This document shows positions 34,078-42,418 of a stretch of 42,495 nt of DNA, piece by piece. A program made the translations under genes and the position numbers. The notes below the pieces were generated by a model. The model made no database searches, was not told where the DNA came from, and saw only the letters and a list, made by a program, of their open reading frames with translations. The DNA lies in contig JANYBW010000090.1 of the NCBI GenBank assembly GCA_025360585.1, forward strand, positions 1 through 42,495, in the 5' to 3' direction. This DNA is from Actinomycetes bacterium (GTDB taxonomy: Bacteria; Actinomycetota; Acidimicrobiia; IMCC26256; PALSA-610). Each line of letters opens with the position of its first letter. Positions within the stretch are counted from its first letter, which is position 1.

Positions 34078-34638
34078 ATGAAAACGCCTTTGAGTTTTCG
34101 AGCCCGAGCCCTCTTGGCCATCGGTGCCGTCGTCGTCGTGGTTGCGCCGACGAGCGCTGCCGTCGCGGCTCGCTTAACCGACACCAAGAAGCCGACACAC
34201 GCGGCACATCACCCGGCGAAGCCCAGCAGCCGACCACACTCCGATGTTGTTGGCCCGGCGACGGCGACCAGCGAGGCCCACGAAGCTGCTTCGTCGACCA
34301 CCGAAGCAGAGCACGCCAGCACCACCACTGAAACATCACCGGTGCCGACAACCCGGCCAACAGCAGCTGGTCGTGGCCACGATGGCCACGATGGCCAAAA
34401 TGGATCAGGCGATGCTTCCTCGACCACGACCGCAGTCAATCATGAACACGACGCCAGGGACGCAACTGACGACACGGGCGCAACTGACGACACGGGCGAA
34501 CACGGCGGCGCAACCACAACATCCATTCCAGAAACGTCGACCACCAACGATGACAATTCTGACGACAATAGTTCCGGCGACGGTTCTGACCACAGTGGCC
34601 GCGGCGGCAACCGCGGTCACGGAGGCAACGACAACTAG
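34078..34638 (+). CDS. Secreted Thr/His/Asp-rich protein of unknown function
   Basis: A 186-residue low-complexity exported protein. After a basic start (MKTPLSFRARA) comes a hydrophobic signal segment ending near ATSAAVAAR, with no cell-wall sorting signal. The mature part is rich in Thr, His, Asp, Gly and Ser: AHHPAKPSSRPHS, RGHDGHDGQNG, DATDDTGATDDTG and a C-terminal SGRGGNRGHGGNDN tail. His/Asp clusters could bind metal ions. ATG 34078 is chosen because the signal peptide begins there; an in-frame ATG at 34045 is possible. It lies 72 bases after the sigma regulator gene on the same strand and may be in its regulon. Not assigned to a family. Confidence 0.65.
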   Translation: MKTPLSFRARALLAIGAVVVVVAPTSAAVAARLTDTKKPTHAAHHPAKPSSRPHSDVVGPATATSEAHEAASSTTEAEHASTTTETSPVPTTRPTAAGRGHDGHDGQNGSGDASSTTTAVNHEHDARDATDDTGATDDTGEHGGATTTSIPETSTTNDDNSDDNSSGDGSDHSGRGGNRGHGGNDN

Positions 34639-34726
34639 CCCTACCGGTAACCCTCTTTGGGCCGAGCTACCGCGTCAACACTGAAGTAATTCCGCACCCA
34701 AAAGCAACGACATTGCAACGGGCGGG

Positions 34727-34760
34727 CGAGCCGCTTGCGGACTATTCCGCGAGCGGCTCG
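34727..34760. terminator. Hairpin spanning the stop codon of the topoisomerase gene
   Basis: CGAGCCGCTTGCGGA at 34727-34741 pairs with TCCGCGAGCGGCTCG at 34746-34760 (one G-U) around a 4-nt loop. The TAG stop (34742-34744) of the minus-strand gene lies in the loop and the last codons in one arm. It separates two convergent genes and could end both transcripts. No T-run is visible. Confidence 0.55.
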
Positions 34761-37165
34761 TCGACCACCGCGATTGCGATCACCGTCTTGCCATCGGGGA
34801 TCGCGGCGACCTTCGGCACGGCACCATCGCGCGGTTGCAACTTCACCTCTGCCGAACCGACAATAAAGGCTTGATCGTCGGTCAGAAATGCCAACCGGCT
34901 TCCGGCAGGCATGACGCCCATAAGCATGCCGCGCTTCTTTTCCGGTTTCGCAACCCGCACGCCGGCACCCCCGCGGGCCTGGATCGGGAACTCATCGGCT
35001 CGCACCCGCTTGGCGTAACCAGTATCACTCGCCAACACGACAATTTCTTCGTGGGCAACCGCGCACGCTCCGACCACGATGTCGTCGCTGCGCAATTTCA
35101 TCGCCCGCATTCCACCGGCACTGCGCCCAACTGGGCGAACCTCCGATTCGCTAAAGCGAATGCCCTGCCCCTGCGCGGTGACGACAAACGTTTCGAAATC
35201 ATCCCAACTCGGGTACGCCGCAATGATGCGATCACCGTCGCCTAGCTTCATCGCCGCGATGCCATCCTTGCGGGCCGAAGCTTCCACGAAATCGGCGAGC
35301 GGTGTGCGTTTGATCGAGCCTTGCGCGGTCACGAACACAACGTGTTCATGTTCCGCAGCCACCGCTGCATCGATGACCCCAATCACCTTTTCGCCATCGG
35401 CGAATTGAAATAGGTTCGGAATCGCGGTGAGCCGTTGCTTCGGAAGATCATGGCCGACGGAACGGTACGCTCGCCCGTGCGTCGTGAAGAACAGAAACGT
35501 TCCCAACGCGCTCGTTGCGATGATTTGAGTGATCGCGTCTTTATCACCGGGATCCGCGGTCTTGGCTCCCCTGCCCCGCTGCGATTTCGATTGAATGTAA
35601 CCGCGTGCAGTCACGGTAACGACCAACGGTTCGTCATCAACAAGTTCCTCGGCGGAAATATCCCCGGAGTCGTCGCCAACGATGACGGTACGGCGTGGAC
35701 GCTTGTACTTATCGCGAATTTCGGAGAGTTCGTCGCGCATCAAACCCATGAGGGTCTCGCGGTCGTCGAGAATATTGCGGAGTTCTTTAATGATTCCATT
35801 GAGTTCGAGTTGTTCCGCGAGGAGATCGTCGCGACCAAGTTGCGTGAGCCGTCCGAGCTGCAAATCGAGAATGTGATTCGCTTGAATCTCACTGAAATCA
35901 AACGGTTTTGCCATCAGTGAGACTCGCGCAACGCCGCGATCTTTCGAGGCGCGAATCGTCGCAATAATCGCGTCGATCATGTCGAGCGCTCGAACCAAAC
36001 CATCAATGATGTGCAAGCGCGCTTCAGCTTTATCAAGGCGAAACCGCGTGCGGCGGGTCAGCACAATGACTTGATGATCGATCCAATGTTGCAACGCTTC
36101 TTGCAAGTTCAAGGTGCGCGGCACGCCATCGACGAGCGCTACGGTGTTGATCCCAAAGCTCACTTGCGCGGGTGTGTGCTTGAAAATGTTGTTGAGCGCA
36201 ACTTGTACGTTGGCATCGGGTTTGAGTTCGATGACCAAACGGGTTTGGCCTTGCCCGGATTCATTGCGAATATCGCGAATTCCCTCGACCTTGTTCGAGT
36301 CAACTGCTTCGGCAAGCTTGCCGGCGATCGCGTCCACGCTGGTTTGGTATGGGATCTCAGTAATCACGATCGCGACACCGCGCTTGGTTTCTTCGATGCT
36401 TGTGACTGCCCGCACACGAATCGTGCCGCGGCCGGTGCGCAACGCATCTTTGAGTGTGTCGGTACCCATGATGAGCCCACCGGTCGGGAAATCGGGGCCC
36501 TTCACGGTCTTCATCAACTCCGCCAACGTCGTGTCGGGTTTATTGATCAACTTCAACGTTGCCGCGCAAATTTCGCCGAGGTTGTGCGGCGGAATGTTCG
36601 TAGCGAGCCCAACCGCAATTCCTTGGGTGCCGTTGATCAAGAGATTCGGATAACGCGCCGGCAACACAACTGGTTCTTCATCGCCACCGTCGTAGTTCGG
36701 TTGGAAATCGACCGTGCCTTCATCGATGCTGGCGAGCAACTCCATTGCGATTGGGCTCAGGCGACATTCCGTGTATCGAGCCGCAGCCGCGGGATCACTC
36801 GGCGAACCAAAGTTGCCGTGCTTATCGACCATCGGATGCGGTACCGAAAAGTCCTGGCCCATCCGCACTAAAGCGTCGTAAATCGCGCTGTCGCCGTGCG
36901 GATGAAAACGGCCCATGACATCGCCGACAACCCGCGCGCACTTTACAAATGGACGGTCCGGTCGCAGCCCGGCGTCGTGCATCGCCCACAGAATGCGGCG
37001 GTGCACTGGCTTCAAACCATCACGCGCATCGGGCAAAGCGCGGCTGACAATAACGCTCATCGAGTAATCGAGAAACGACGACTCCACCTCTTCAGCGAGG
37101 GTGCGAATCGCGACGGGAGCGGCGAACAAGGTATCGGACAGAGGTGCAGTTTTACGGCGGGCCAT
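34742..37165 (-). CDS. Type IIA DNA topoisomerase subunit A (GyrA/ParC family)
   Basis: An 807-residue A subunit that cuts and rejoins DNA. The catalytic Tyr131 is in AARYTECRLSP; the breakage-reunion domain starts at SRALPDARDGLKPVHRRILW. The quinolone region HPHGDSAIYDALVRMGQ has Ser and Asp at positions matching the drug-sensitive state. The C-terminal 300 residues form a beta-pinwheel; the GyrA-box region reads QRGRGAK instead of canonical QRRGGKG, so wrapping may be weak. The LRPDRPFVKCARVVGDVMGR stretch resembles Streptomyces ParC-type subunits. No gyrB/parE is adjacent, so this may be a second topoisomerase IV-like A subunit; the GyrA/ParC choice is open. TAAGGT (37175-37180) lies 9 bases before the ATG. 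Confidence 0.9.
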   Translation of the reverse strand: MARRKTAPLSDTLFAAPVAIRTLAEEVESSFLDYSMSVIVSRALPDARDGLKPVHRRILWAMHDAGLRPDRPFVKCARVVGDVMGRFHPHGDSAIYDALVRMGQDFSVPHPMVDKHGNFGSPSDPAAAARYTECRLSPIAMELLASIDEGTVDFQPNYDGGDEEPVVLPARYPNLLINGTQGIAVGLATNIPPHNLGEICAATLKLINKPDTTLAELMKTVKGPDFPTGGLIMGTDTLKDALRTGRGTIRVRAVTSIEETKRGVAIVITEIPYQTSVDAIAGKLAEAVDSNKVEGIRDIRNESGQGQTRLVIELKPDANVQVALNNIFKHTPAQVSFGINTVALVDGVPRTLNLQEALQHWIDHQVIVLTRRTRFRLDKAEARLHIIDGLVRALDMIDAIIATIRASKDRGVARVSLMAKPFDFSEIQANHILDLQLGRLTQLGRDDLLAEQLELNGIIKELRNILDDRETLMGLMRDELSEIRDKYKRPRRTVIVGDDSGDISAEELVDDEPLVVTVTARGYIQSKSQRGRGAKTADPGDKDAITQIIATSALGTFLFFTTHGRAYRSVGHDLPKQRLTAIPNLFQFADGEKVIGVIDAAVAAEHEHVVFVTAQGSIKRTPLADFVEASARKDGIAAMKLGDGDRIIAAYPSWDDFETFVVTAQGQGIRFSESEVRPVGRSAGGMRAMKLRSDDIVVGACAVAHEEIVVLASDTGYAKRVRADEFPIQARGGAGVRVAKPEKKRGMLMGVMPAGSRLAFLTDDQAFIVGSAEVKLQPRDGAVPKVAAIPDGKTVIAIAVVDEPLAE

Positions 37166-37174
37166 AGAACTTCG

Positions 37175-37180
37175 ACCTTA
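37175..37180 (-). promoter_or_regulatory. Candidate -10 box of the topoisomerase gene
   Basis: Read on minus, TAAGGT fits TANNNT and ends 9 bases before ATG 37165, consistent with a leaderless or very short leader. Confidence 0.35.
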
Positions 37181-37288
37181 TGGGGCGGCTGTGACAAACC
37201 GCGACATTCATGCCCGCGTTTCGCCGCAATTGCGGAGAGAAAACGGCGCAGACGGCGCCAAGTCAACCTCGGAACGGCACCACGACGG

Positions 37289-37294
37289 TAGCGT
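37289..37294 (+). promoter_or_regulatory. Candidate -10 box, leaderless start of the second MFS gene
   Basis: TAGCGT fits TANNNT and ends 8 bases before ATG 37303, favouring this start over the longer frame from 37210. Confidence 0.38.
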
Positions 37295-37302
37295 CGTGGG
37301 CA

Positions 37303-38580
37303 ATGTCTCTTGTGGAATCGTGGCGCGAATCATGGGGATCGCTGGGGCCGCGCTTTCGTCGCTTGTGGTCCGCAGCTGCGGTTTCGAATTTGGGCGACGG
37401 CCTCGTGGTCGTAGCGCTTCCGCTACTCGTCGAGTCAACGACGAAAAACGCGATCTACGTTTCGGGCCTTATCACGATGCGGTATGGAGCCTGGCTGTTG
37501 TTGGGATTGATCGGCGGGGTCACCGCCGATCGCGCTGATCGTCAACGAGTGATGGTCTACGTCGACTTGGCGCGATCGGTCGCGATCGGAGCGCTCGGGA
37601 TCGTCGTCGCGTACGGCACTGCGCCGGTGGCGCTCGTATGGCTCGTAGCGTTTCTGCTCGGCTGTGGCGAAGTCTTTTTCGACAGTGCTTCCGAGGCCAT
37701 GCTCCCGAATGTTGTCGAAGATCCCGACCTTCTCGAACGGGCCAACTCGCGGCTCTTCGTTACACAATCGGTAGCGAACGAATTCGTTGGACCGCCCATC
37801 GGTGCGGTGTTCTTTTCGATCGCCGCGGCGCTGCCATTTCTGTTGGACGCGTGGTCGTTTCTCGCAGCCGCAATGATCGTTTTGACGTTGCGCGGCCGCT
37901 TTCGGCCCAAGCAATCGATGCCCGACGATTTCGACACGACGGTGGCGACCGCGCCTTCGGTGAAATCAGATATCACTGCGGGTTGGCATTTCGTACGGTC
38001 GCATCGGTTACTGCGTTCATTGATCGGGTTGGGGTGCGCGTGGAACTTCTTTGCGGTTGGAGCCGAAGCAACGCTGGTGTTGTTTGCCCGACGCGAGCTG
38101 CATGTGAGTAATGCGACCTACGGGTTGATCTTGACTGGTTTCGCGGTCGGAGGGATCATCGCCGGTTGGTTGACGGAGCGGATCGTGGCGAAATTCGGGG
38201 CGGGACACACGATCTTGGCAACGTTTCTTTTGGGTTCGATTGCGGGCTTCGTTACTGCGACAACCCACAGCCCATACGTGTTGGCAGTCGCGTTTGCGTG
38301 CAGTTTCGCGGCTGGCACCGCGGCCAGCATTGTGGTTCTCACGCTGCGCCAGCAGCTAGTGCCCGACGCGTTGCGGGGCCGAGTGTCGAGCTTTTTTCGA
38401 GTGAGCGTGTTCGCATCGGCGGGTACCGGCGCGCTCCTCATGGGATGGCTCGCGAACCAGACCAACCTGCGGGCGCCGTTTTATGCAATGGGACTAGCAG
38501 GAATCGCGCTGTTTTTCGGAGCGGCAACCGAGGTCAACAACACCACGATCCACGCAGCAAAAGCCGAAGCCGCGCAGTAA
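37303..38580 (+). CDS. Major facilitator superfamily transporter (MFS_3-like)
   Basis: A 425-residue protein with about twelve membrane segments. FRRLWSAAAVSNLGDGLVVVALPLL is a typical first helix; GGVTADRADRQRVMVYVDLAR carries the MFS A-motif between helices 2 and 3; DSASEAMLPNVV and LRGRVSSFFRVSVFASAG are common in MFS_3 exporters. It resembles the MFS protein at 21516-22823 in class but the two are not close copies. Substrate unknown. Start at ATG 37303 is based on the homologous N-terminus. It diverges from the topoisomerase gene with a 137-bp spacer. Confidence 0.87.
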   Translation: MSLVESWRESWGSLGPRFRRLWSAAAVSNLGDGLVVVALPLLVESTTKNAIYVSGLITMRYGAWLLLGLIGGVTADRADRQRVMVYVDLARSVAIGALGIVVAYGTAPVALVWLVAFLLGCGEVFFDSASEAMLPNVVEDPDLLERANSRLFVTQSVANEFVGPPIGAVFFSIAAALPFLLDAWSFLAAAMIVLTLRGRFRPKQSMPDDFDTTVATAPSVKSDITAGWHFVRSHRLLRSLIGLGCAWNFFAVGAEATLVLFARRELHVSNATYGLILTGFAVGGIIAGWLTERIVAKFGAGHTILATFLLGSIAGFVTATTHSPYVLAVAFACSFAAGTAASIVVLTLRQQLVPDALRGRVSSFFRVSVFASAGTGALLMGWLANQTNLRAPFYAMGLAGIALFFGAATEVNNTTIHAAKAEAAQ

Positions 38581-38659
38581 ACGCAAGAGCGCACGAGCGA
38601 CGAAGGAGCGATTGGCGTGGCGTGCTCCTCGCCGACGGAGCGCAGCGCAGGCCATATAC

Positions 38660-38730
38660 AGGTAACCGTTTCCTTACCCTGAGGGTCATTTTCGGTTACC
38701 TAGGTAACCGTCATACTTACCTTCAGGTGA
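38660..38730. promoter_or_regulatory. Cluster of GGTAACC-type operator-like palindromes
   Basis: CGGTTACCTAGGTAACCG at 38693-38710 is a perfect 18-bp palindrome. AGGTAACCGT also occurs at 38660-38669, followed by a CTTACC half-site; the 38702 copy is likewise followed by CTTACC, giving two direct repeats of about 25 bp. Such paired palindromes look like protein-binding sites. Confidence 0.5.
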
Positions 38731-38878
38731 CAGGGTGTTTGGAGAACTACAGGCAGGACGGGCGGATGATACGAAATGATGGTGACGTAGCGGGGTGATG
38801 ACAGTTGCGTTTGTGGCTGTGCCGGATACCCACCTCCGTCACGGCTTAGAACGCGACAGTCCAGCGTCGCGACGACGT

Positions 38879-38918
38879 CTCGGAATGGGGGCACACCGCC
38901 CGTTGCCCCCGTTCCGAG
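38879..38918 (-). terminator. Strong hairpin downstream of the FHA gene
   Basis: CTCGGAATGGGGGCA (38879-38893) pairs with TGCCCCCGTTCCGAG (38904-38918) with one G-U pair and a 10-nt loop. It lies 52 bases past the stop of the minus-strand FHA gene. No T-run, as usual in actinobacteria. Confidence 0.55.
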
Positions 38919-38969
38919 CGTCACTTCTTCGCGAGGTTCGGCAGTGCTTCCGGGGCACGTCGGAGATGT

Positions 38970-39563
38970 TTAGTATCGGGTGCGGGTGAGTGACCACTGC
39001 TGGACGCGCAACGCCAAGGTTTCCTTGTTACGTTCGCTGTCGTAGAGCTCGCATTTGTCGTAGAGGCCTTGCAGGACCATTTTGACGGCGGCCGCGGTGG
39101 TGAATCTGCGGTCGGCAATTTCGCTCAGCGTTGCGAGTCGGGGTGCGGCTCGGCCTTCGTCGTAGTGCATGAACAAGTATTCGAGCACTTCGGCTTCAGT
39201 GGGGGTCAGCCGCACTTCTTTTTTTGCGACTTGGCGGATCGTGGCGGCGCTGCCTCCGGCGCGTTCGTCTTCGGTCAGTAAGAAGTCGTAGGTGGCGGCT
39301 CGCCCGAATTCGAGGACTGCGCCGTGGAGCAATACGTGGGGGGTCCAGGGCCGCAACGTTGCGCCGTCGACTCGAGTGCCGTTGGTCGATTCGCAGTCTT
39401 CGACTCGCCATACTCCGGCATCGCATTGAATGCGGGCGTGGAGGCGGCTGATTGCGGGGTCGTCGATAGAAATTTCTGCATCGGTACCGCGCCCGACGCG
39501 AGCGATGGGTTCGATGATGTCGGTGTCGCCGGTGTGGCTGCCGCGTCCGCGTAGTCGTGCCAT
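38970..39563 (-). CDS. FHA-domain protein with a C-terminal helix-turn-helix-like region
   Basis: A 197-residue cytoplasmic protein. Residues 16-95 form a phosphothreonine-binding FHA domain: VGRGTDAEISIDDPAISRLHARI contains the GR and SRLH signatures, and CESTNGTRVDG the NG motif. Residues 115-197 read VRLTPTEAEVLEYLFMHYDE, then LSEIADRRFTTAAAVKMVLQGLYDKCEL, a pattern like a winged-helix or effector-domain DNA-binding region. The pair suggests a regulator triggered by Ser/Thr phosphorylation. The gene follows the GGDEF-EAL gene by 31 bases on the same strand and may be co-transcribed. DNA binding is inference. Confidence 0.85.
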   Translation of the reverse strand: MARLRGRGSHTGDTDIIEPIARVGRGTDAEISIDDPAISRLHARIQCDAGVWRVEDCESTNGTRVDGATLRPWTPHVLLHGAVLEFGRAATYDFLLTEDERAGGSAATIRQVAKKEVRLTPTEAEVLEYLFMHYDEGRAAPRLATLSEIADRRFTTAAAVKMVLQGLYDKCELYDSERNKETLALRVQQWSLTRTRY

Positions 39564-39594
39564 TGCGGCCAGGTTATCGGTACCGGTTACCGGG

Positions 39595-42330
39595 TTAGCG
39601 CCATTGCCCGATCGCGCTGACTGCTCGTTCGACGTTCGCGATTGGTTCGATGCGTTTTGGTTCCCACGCTGCGAGCCATTCGGAGAATGCGTCGGCGGGG
39701 ATGGGTTTGCTCATGTAGTAGCCCTGGGCGATATCACAGCCTTGGCTGGCGAGCCGGTCCCAGGAAACGCGGTCTTCTACGCCTTCGGCACAGACCCGCA
39801 AGTTGAGGTTGTGCGCGAGGTCGATGATGGATTTGACGATCGCGGCATCGCTTTCGTTGGCGCCCATTTTCATGACGAATGAGCGATCCACTTTGACTTC
39901 GTGCACGGGCAGTTTCTGAAGGTACGAAAGGCTTGAGTAGCCGGTTCCGAAGTCGTCGATTGAGAGTTTGATCCCGAGCGCGGCGAGGCGTTCAATGGCG
40001 GCGATGGATTTGGCTGGTTCCATCACGACGGTTTCGGTGATTTCGATCGTGAGGTTCGCGGGAGTGAGGCCGCTTTCGATGAGCCATTCGCCGATGAGGT
40101 CTGGGGTGGTGGGATCAAGGAGGCTGACCGCAGAAAGATTGACTGCGATGGAAAGGTCGTGGCCGCGATCGTTCCATTCTTTGCATTGTGCCATGGCTTT
40201 GCGCGCGACGAGGCGGGTGAGGCCGCCAATCAGGCCAGTGCGTTCGGCAATCGCTACGAAGACTTCCGGCGACATGAATCCATGTTCGGGGTGGAACCAG
40301 CGCACGAGCGCTTCGGCGCCCATGACACTTTCGTCGGCGAGGCGCACCTTGGGTTGGTAATACACCTGAAGGTGGTCGTTTTCAATCGCTTCGCGTAGCG
40401 AGCCGACGAGTGCAAGTTTCTGCACGGTGTTTTCGTCGGTATCGGCGTCGTAAACCTGCACACCGTTGGGTTCGCGCTTCGCGGAGTACATCGCGATATC
40501 GGCGCGTTTCATGAGCGTGTGCGCGTCGGTGCCGTGCATCGGCGCAATCGTGATTCCGACGCTGGCGGCGACTTCGAGGGTGATGTCGCGCACGGAATAC
40601 GGCGGCAGCAATACGGAGCGAGCATCGGTCGCGAACTGGATCGCTACTGATTCGTCGTGGACGTGCGGGAGCATGATTGCGAATTCATCGCCACCGAGGC
40701 GTGCGATGGTGACGCCATCCGAACGACTCGCGAAGCTTGAACTCAAACGGGCAGCGACGAGGCACAGAATTTCGTCACCCGTATCGTGGCCGAGCGTGTC
40801 GTTGATGTCTTTGAACCGGTCGAGGTCCATCAGGAGAACCGCCACGTTGTCGTCGCCGCGCTGTTCCAGTGCTTCGACGAGCGCCGCAACGAACGTTGTG
40901 CGGTTCGGCAATCCGGTCAGCGCATCGTGTGCGGCTTGGTACTCGCGTTCTCGCACTTCACGAGCAACGCGTTCAACTAAGCGGCCATTTTCGAGCGCGA
41001 CGCTCGCGTGGTTGGCGAGCGTCTCCAACAGCCGAGCATCGCTCGTGTCGAAGGTGCTCACATCACCCATCCGGTCTGCGGCGAGCAGGTAACCAGCAAC
41101 ACCTTCTTGCGCGAATAGCGGTGCAACGACAACATCCTGGACGCCGAGTTCCTCGAGCAAGGACGATCGCGATGAGCGTTTGGTTGGTCGCGGAGCAAGA
41201 ACCACTTCGCGTTCATCAACGACGAGGTGCCAAAACGGGACGTTGATCTCGCCGATGGTCGATACAGTCGCGTCGTCGTGCGCGCTCCGGACGCGAACGC
41301 AGTGGTTGCGTTCACCATCGCTGGCGACCAGGACGATCTCGGCGATTTCACAACGCAGCGCCTTACGGGCTTGTTGCAGGATTGCACCCAATACTGTCTC
41401 GGCGCGTTTGGCTCCACTGATTGCGCGCGTGAAGTCGTAGAGCAACTGCAAACTCGCGTAACGCTGCGCCAGCGAGGAATAGCCGCGGTACGCCACGAAT
41501 AACACGCCGACCAGCGAGCCGAGTAGCGCAACAGACGCTGCGGATTCCCGAAGCAGCAGTGCCGCGGCAAGAGCGAGGCTCGTATTAGCGAACGCGGTAC
41601 CCGCCCCAATCAAGAGCGTCGTTAAGGATTCGCGAGCACCGCCGTGCCAGCGAATCACGACACTCACAGATATCCAACCGATCGCGTCCGCGACCAACAC
41701 TGCGACTAGCGCCGCGGCCCAACTCGCAGGATTCGCGATATTGCCGTGGCCGACAAGCGCACGAAATACCGAAATCGCTGCGCCAGTTTCTGCCGCGAAT
41801 AGGCCGATGTTGAACAACACTTTGCGGGGGTTGCGAACGCGCCACAGCAAGACGATGAGCTCGCCGGCGAGCCGTCCGAGAATGACGGCGAGCGGTGAAG
41901 CAAAAAACAGCGCTACTGCCAGCGGGATTTCACTGAACGTAAACACGTGTACTTCGCGGTGCATCTCGACATTGACCACGGCGACGGCAGTGACGGCAAA
42001 CCCGATCGCAAGTACCCACCACGCAACTGTCGTCGCGGGGATCACGGACTGCATTCCGATGATCCACGCCGACGCGGCAAAACCGGCTGCGAGTGCGGCC
42101 GACAACCCGATAACGAGCGCGCCCGCGTTGGCGCGCGCAGTGTCCGACGATGGTGTCGTTATTGGTTGTTCGATTTCGGCAGCTTCCATGCGTAGTTCGT
42201 GCGGTGCGCCCGACGGCGAAACACCGACCTCCTGCACGATTGGTATCGGCAGGTTGATCAGGGGCCTAGAGCCAACAACCGTCCAACTTCCAAAATGCTC
42301 AGAGCCAACACTGGCCACACAACGTGACAT
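39595..42330 (-). CDS. Membrane-bound GGDEF-EAL cyclic-di-GMP signalling protein with GAF domain
   Basis: A 911-residue protein. After about 60 cytoplasmic residues, roughly 65-280 form six to eight membrane segments (a MASE-like sensor). A GAF-like domain occupies about 290-450 (ends in LLETLANHASVALENGR). The GGDEF domain follows: DALTGLPNRT, then RLGGDEFAI near residue 543, an intact active site. The EAL domain at about 650-895 has GAEALVRW, VNLSAVSL, IEITETVV, IDDFGTGYSS and VKVDRSFV with the usual metal-binding residues. It could both make and degrade cyclic di-GMP. The first ATG (42330) is used; Met48 (42189) is a possible start. Its stop is 31 bases from the FHA gene. Confidence 0.93.
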   Translation of the reverse strand: MSRCVASVGSEHFGSWTVVGSRPLINLPIPIVQEVGVSPSGAPHELRMEAAEIEQPITTPSSDTARANAGALVIGLSAALAAGFAASAWIIGMQSVIPATTVAWWVLAIGFAVTAVAVVNVEMHREVHVFTFSEIPLAVALFFASPLAVILGRLAGELIVLLWRVRNPRKVLFNIGLFAAETGAAISVFRALVGHGNIANPASWAAALVAVLVADAIGWISVSVVIRWHGGARESLTTLLIGAGTAFANTSLALAAALLLRESAASVALLGSLVGVLFVAYRGYSSLAQRYASLQLLYDFTRAISGAKRAETVLGAILQQARKALRCEIAEIVLVASDGERNHCVRVRSAHDDATVSTIGEINVPFWHLVVDEREVVLAPRPTKRSSRSSLLEELGVQDVVVAPLFAQEGVAGYLLAADRMGDVSTFDTSDARLLETLANHASVALENGRLVERVAREVREREYQAAHDALTGLPNRTTFVAALVEALEQRGDDNVAVLLMDLDRFKDINDTLGHDTGDEILCLVAARLSSSFASRSDGVTIARLGGDEFAIMLPHVHDESVAIQFATDARSVLLPPYSVRDITLEVAASVGITIAPMHGTDAHTLMKRADIAMYSAKREPNGVQVYDADTDENTVQKLALVGSLREAIENDHLQVYYQPKVRLADESVMGAEALVRWFHPEHGFMSPEVFVAIAERTGLIGGLTRLVARKAMAQCKEWNDRGHDLSIAVNLSAVSLLDPTTPDLIGEWLIESGLTPANLTIEITETVVMEPAKSIAAIERLAALGIKLSIDDFGTGYSSLSYLQKLPVHEVKVDRSFVMKMGANESDAAIVKSIIDLAHNLNLRVCAEGVEDRVSWDRLASQGCDIAQGYYMSKPIPADAFSEWLAAWEPKRIEPIANVERAVSAIGQWR

Positions 42331-42418
42331 GAGGCACGACGAGAGAACGAGCTAAACCACGCACCGTGAGAAACCGAAGACTCCTGCAACCACAAACCAT
42401 GGCAAATAGGAGCCTCAA

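Larger units (their letters stand above)
38581..38969. other. Intergenic region, 389 bp, with palindromes but no gene
   Basis: No convincing coding frame. It contains a cluster of GGTAACC-type inverted repeats (38660-38730) and a strong hairpin (38879-38918), and lies between the 3' ends of the MFS gene (plus) and the FHA gene (minus), so it is not an obvious promoter region for either; a small RNA is conceivable. Confidence 0.55.

Noticed and set aside
38700-38924. Small open frame on minus in the palindrome region
   Set aside because: Runs through the hairpin and palindromes, no ribosome-binding site, no family resemblance.
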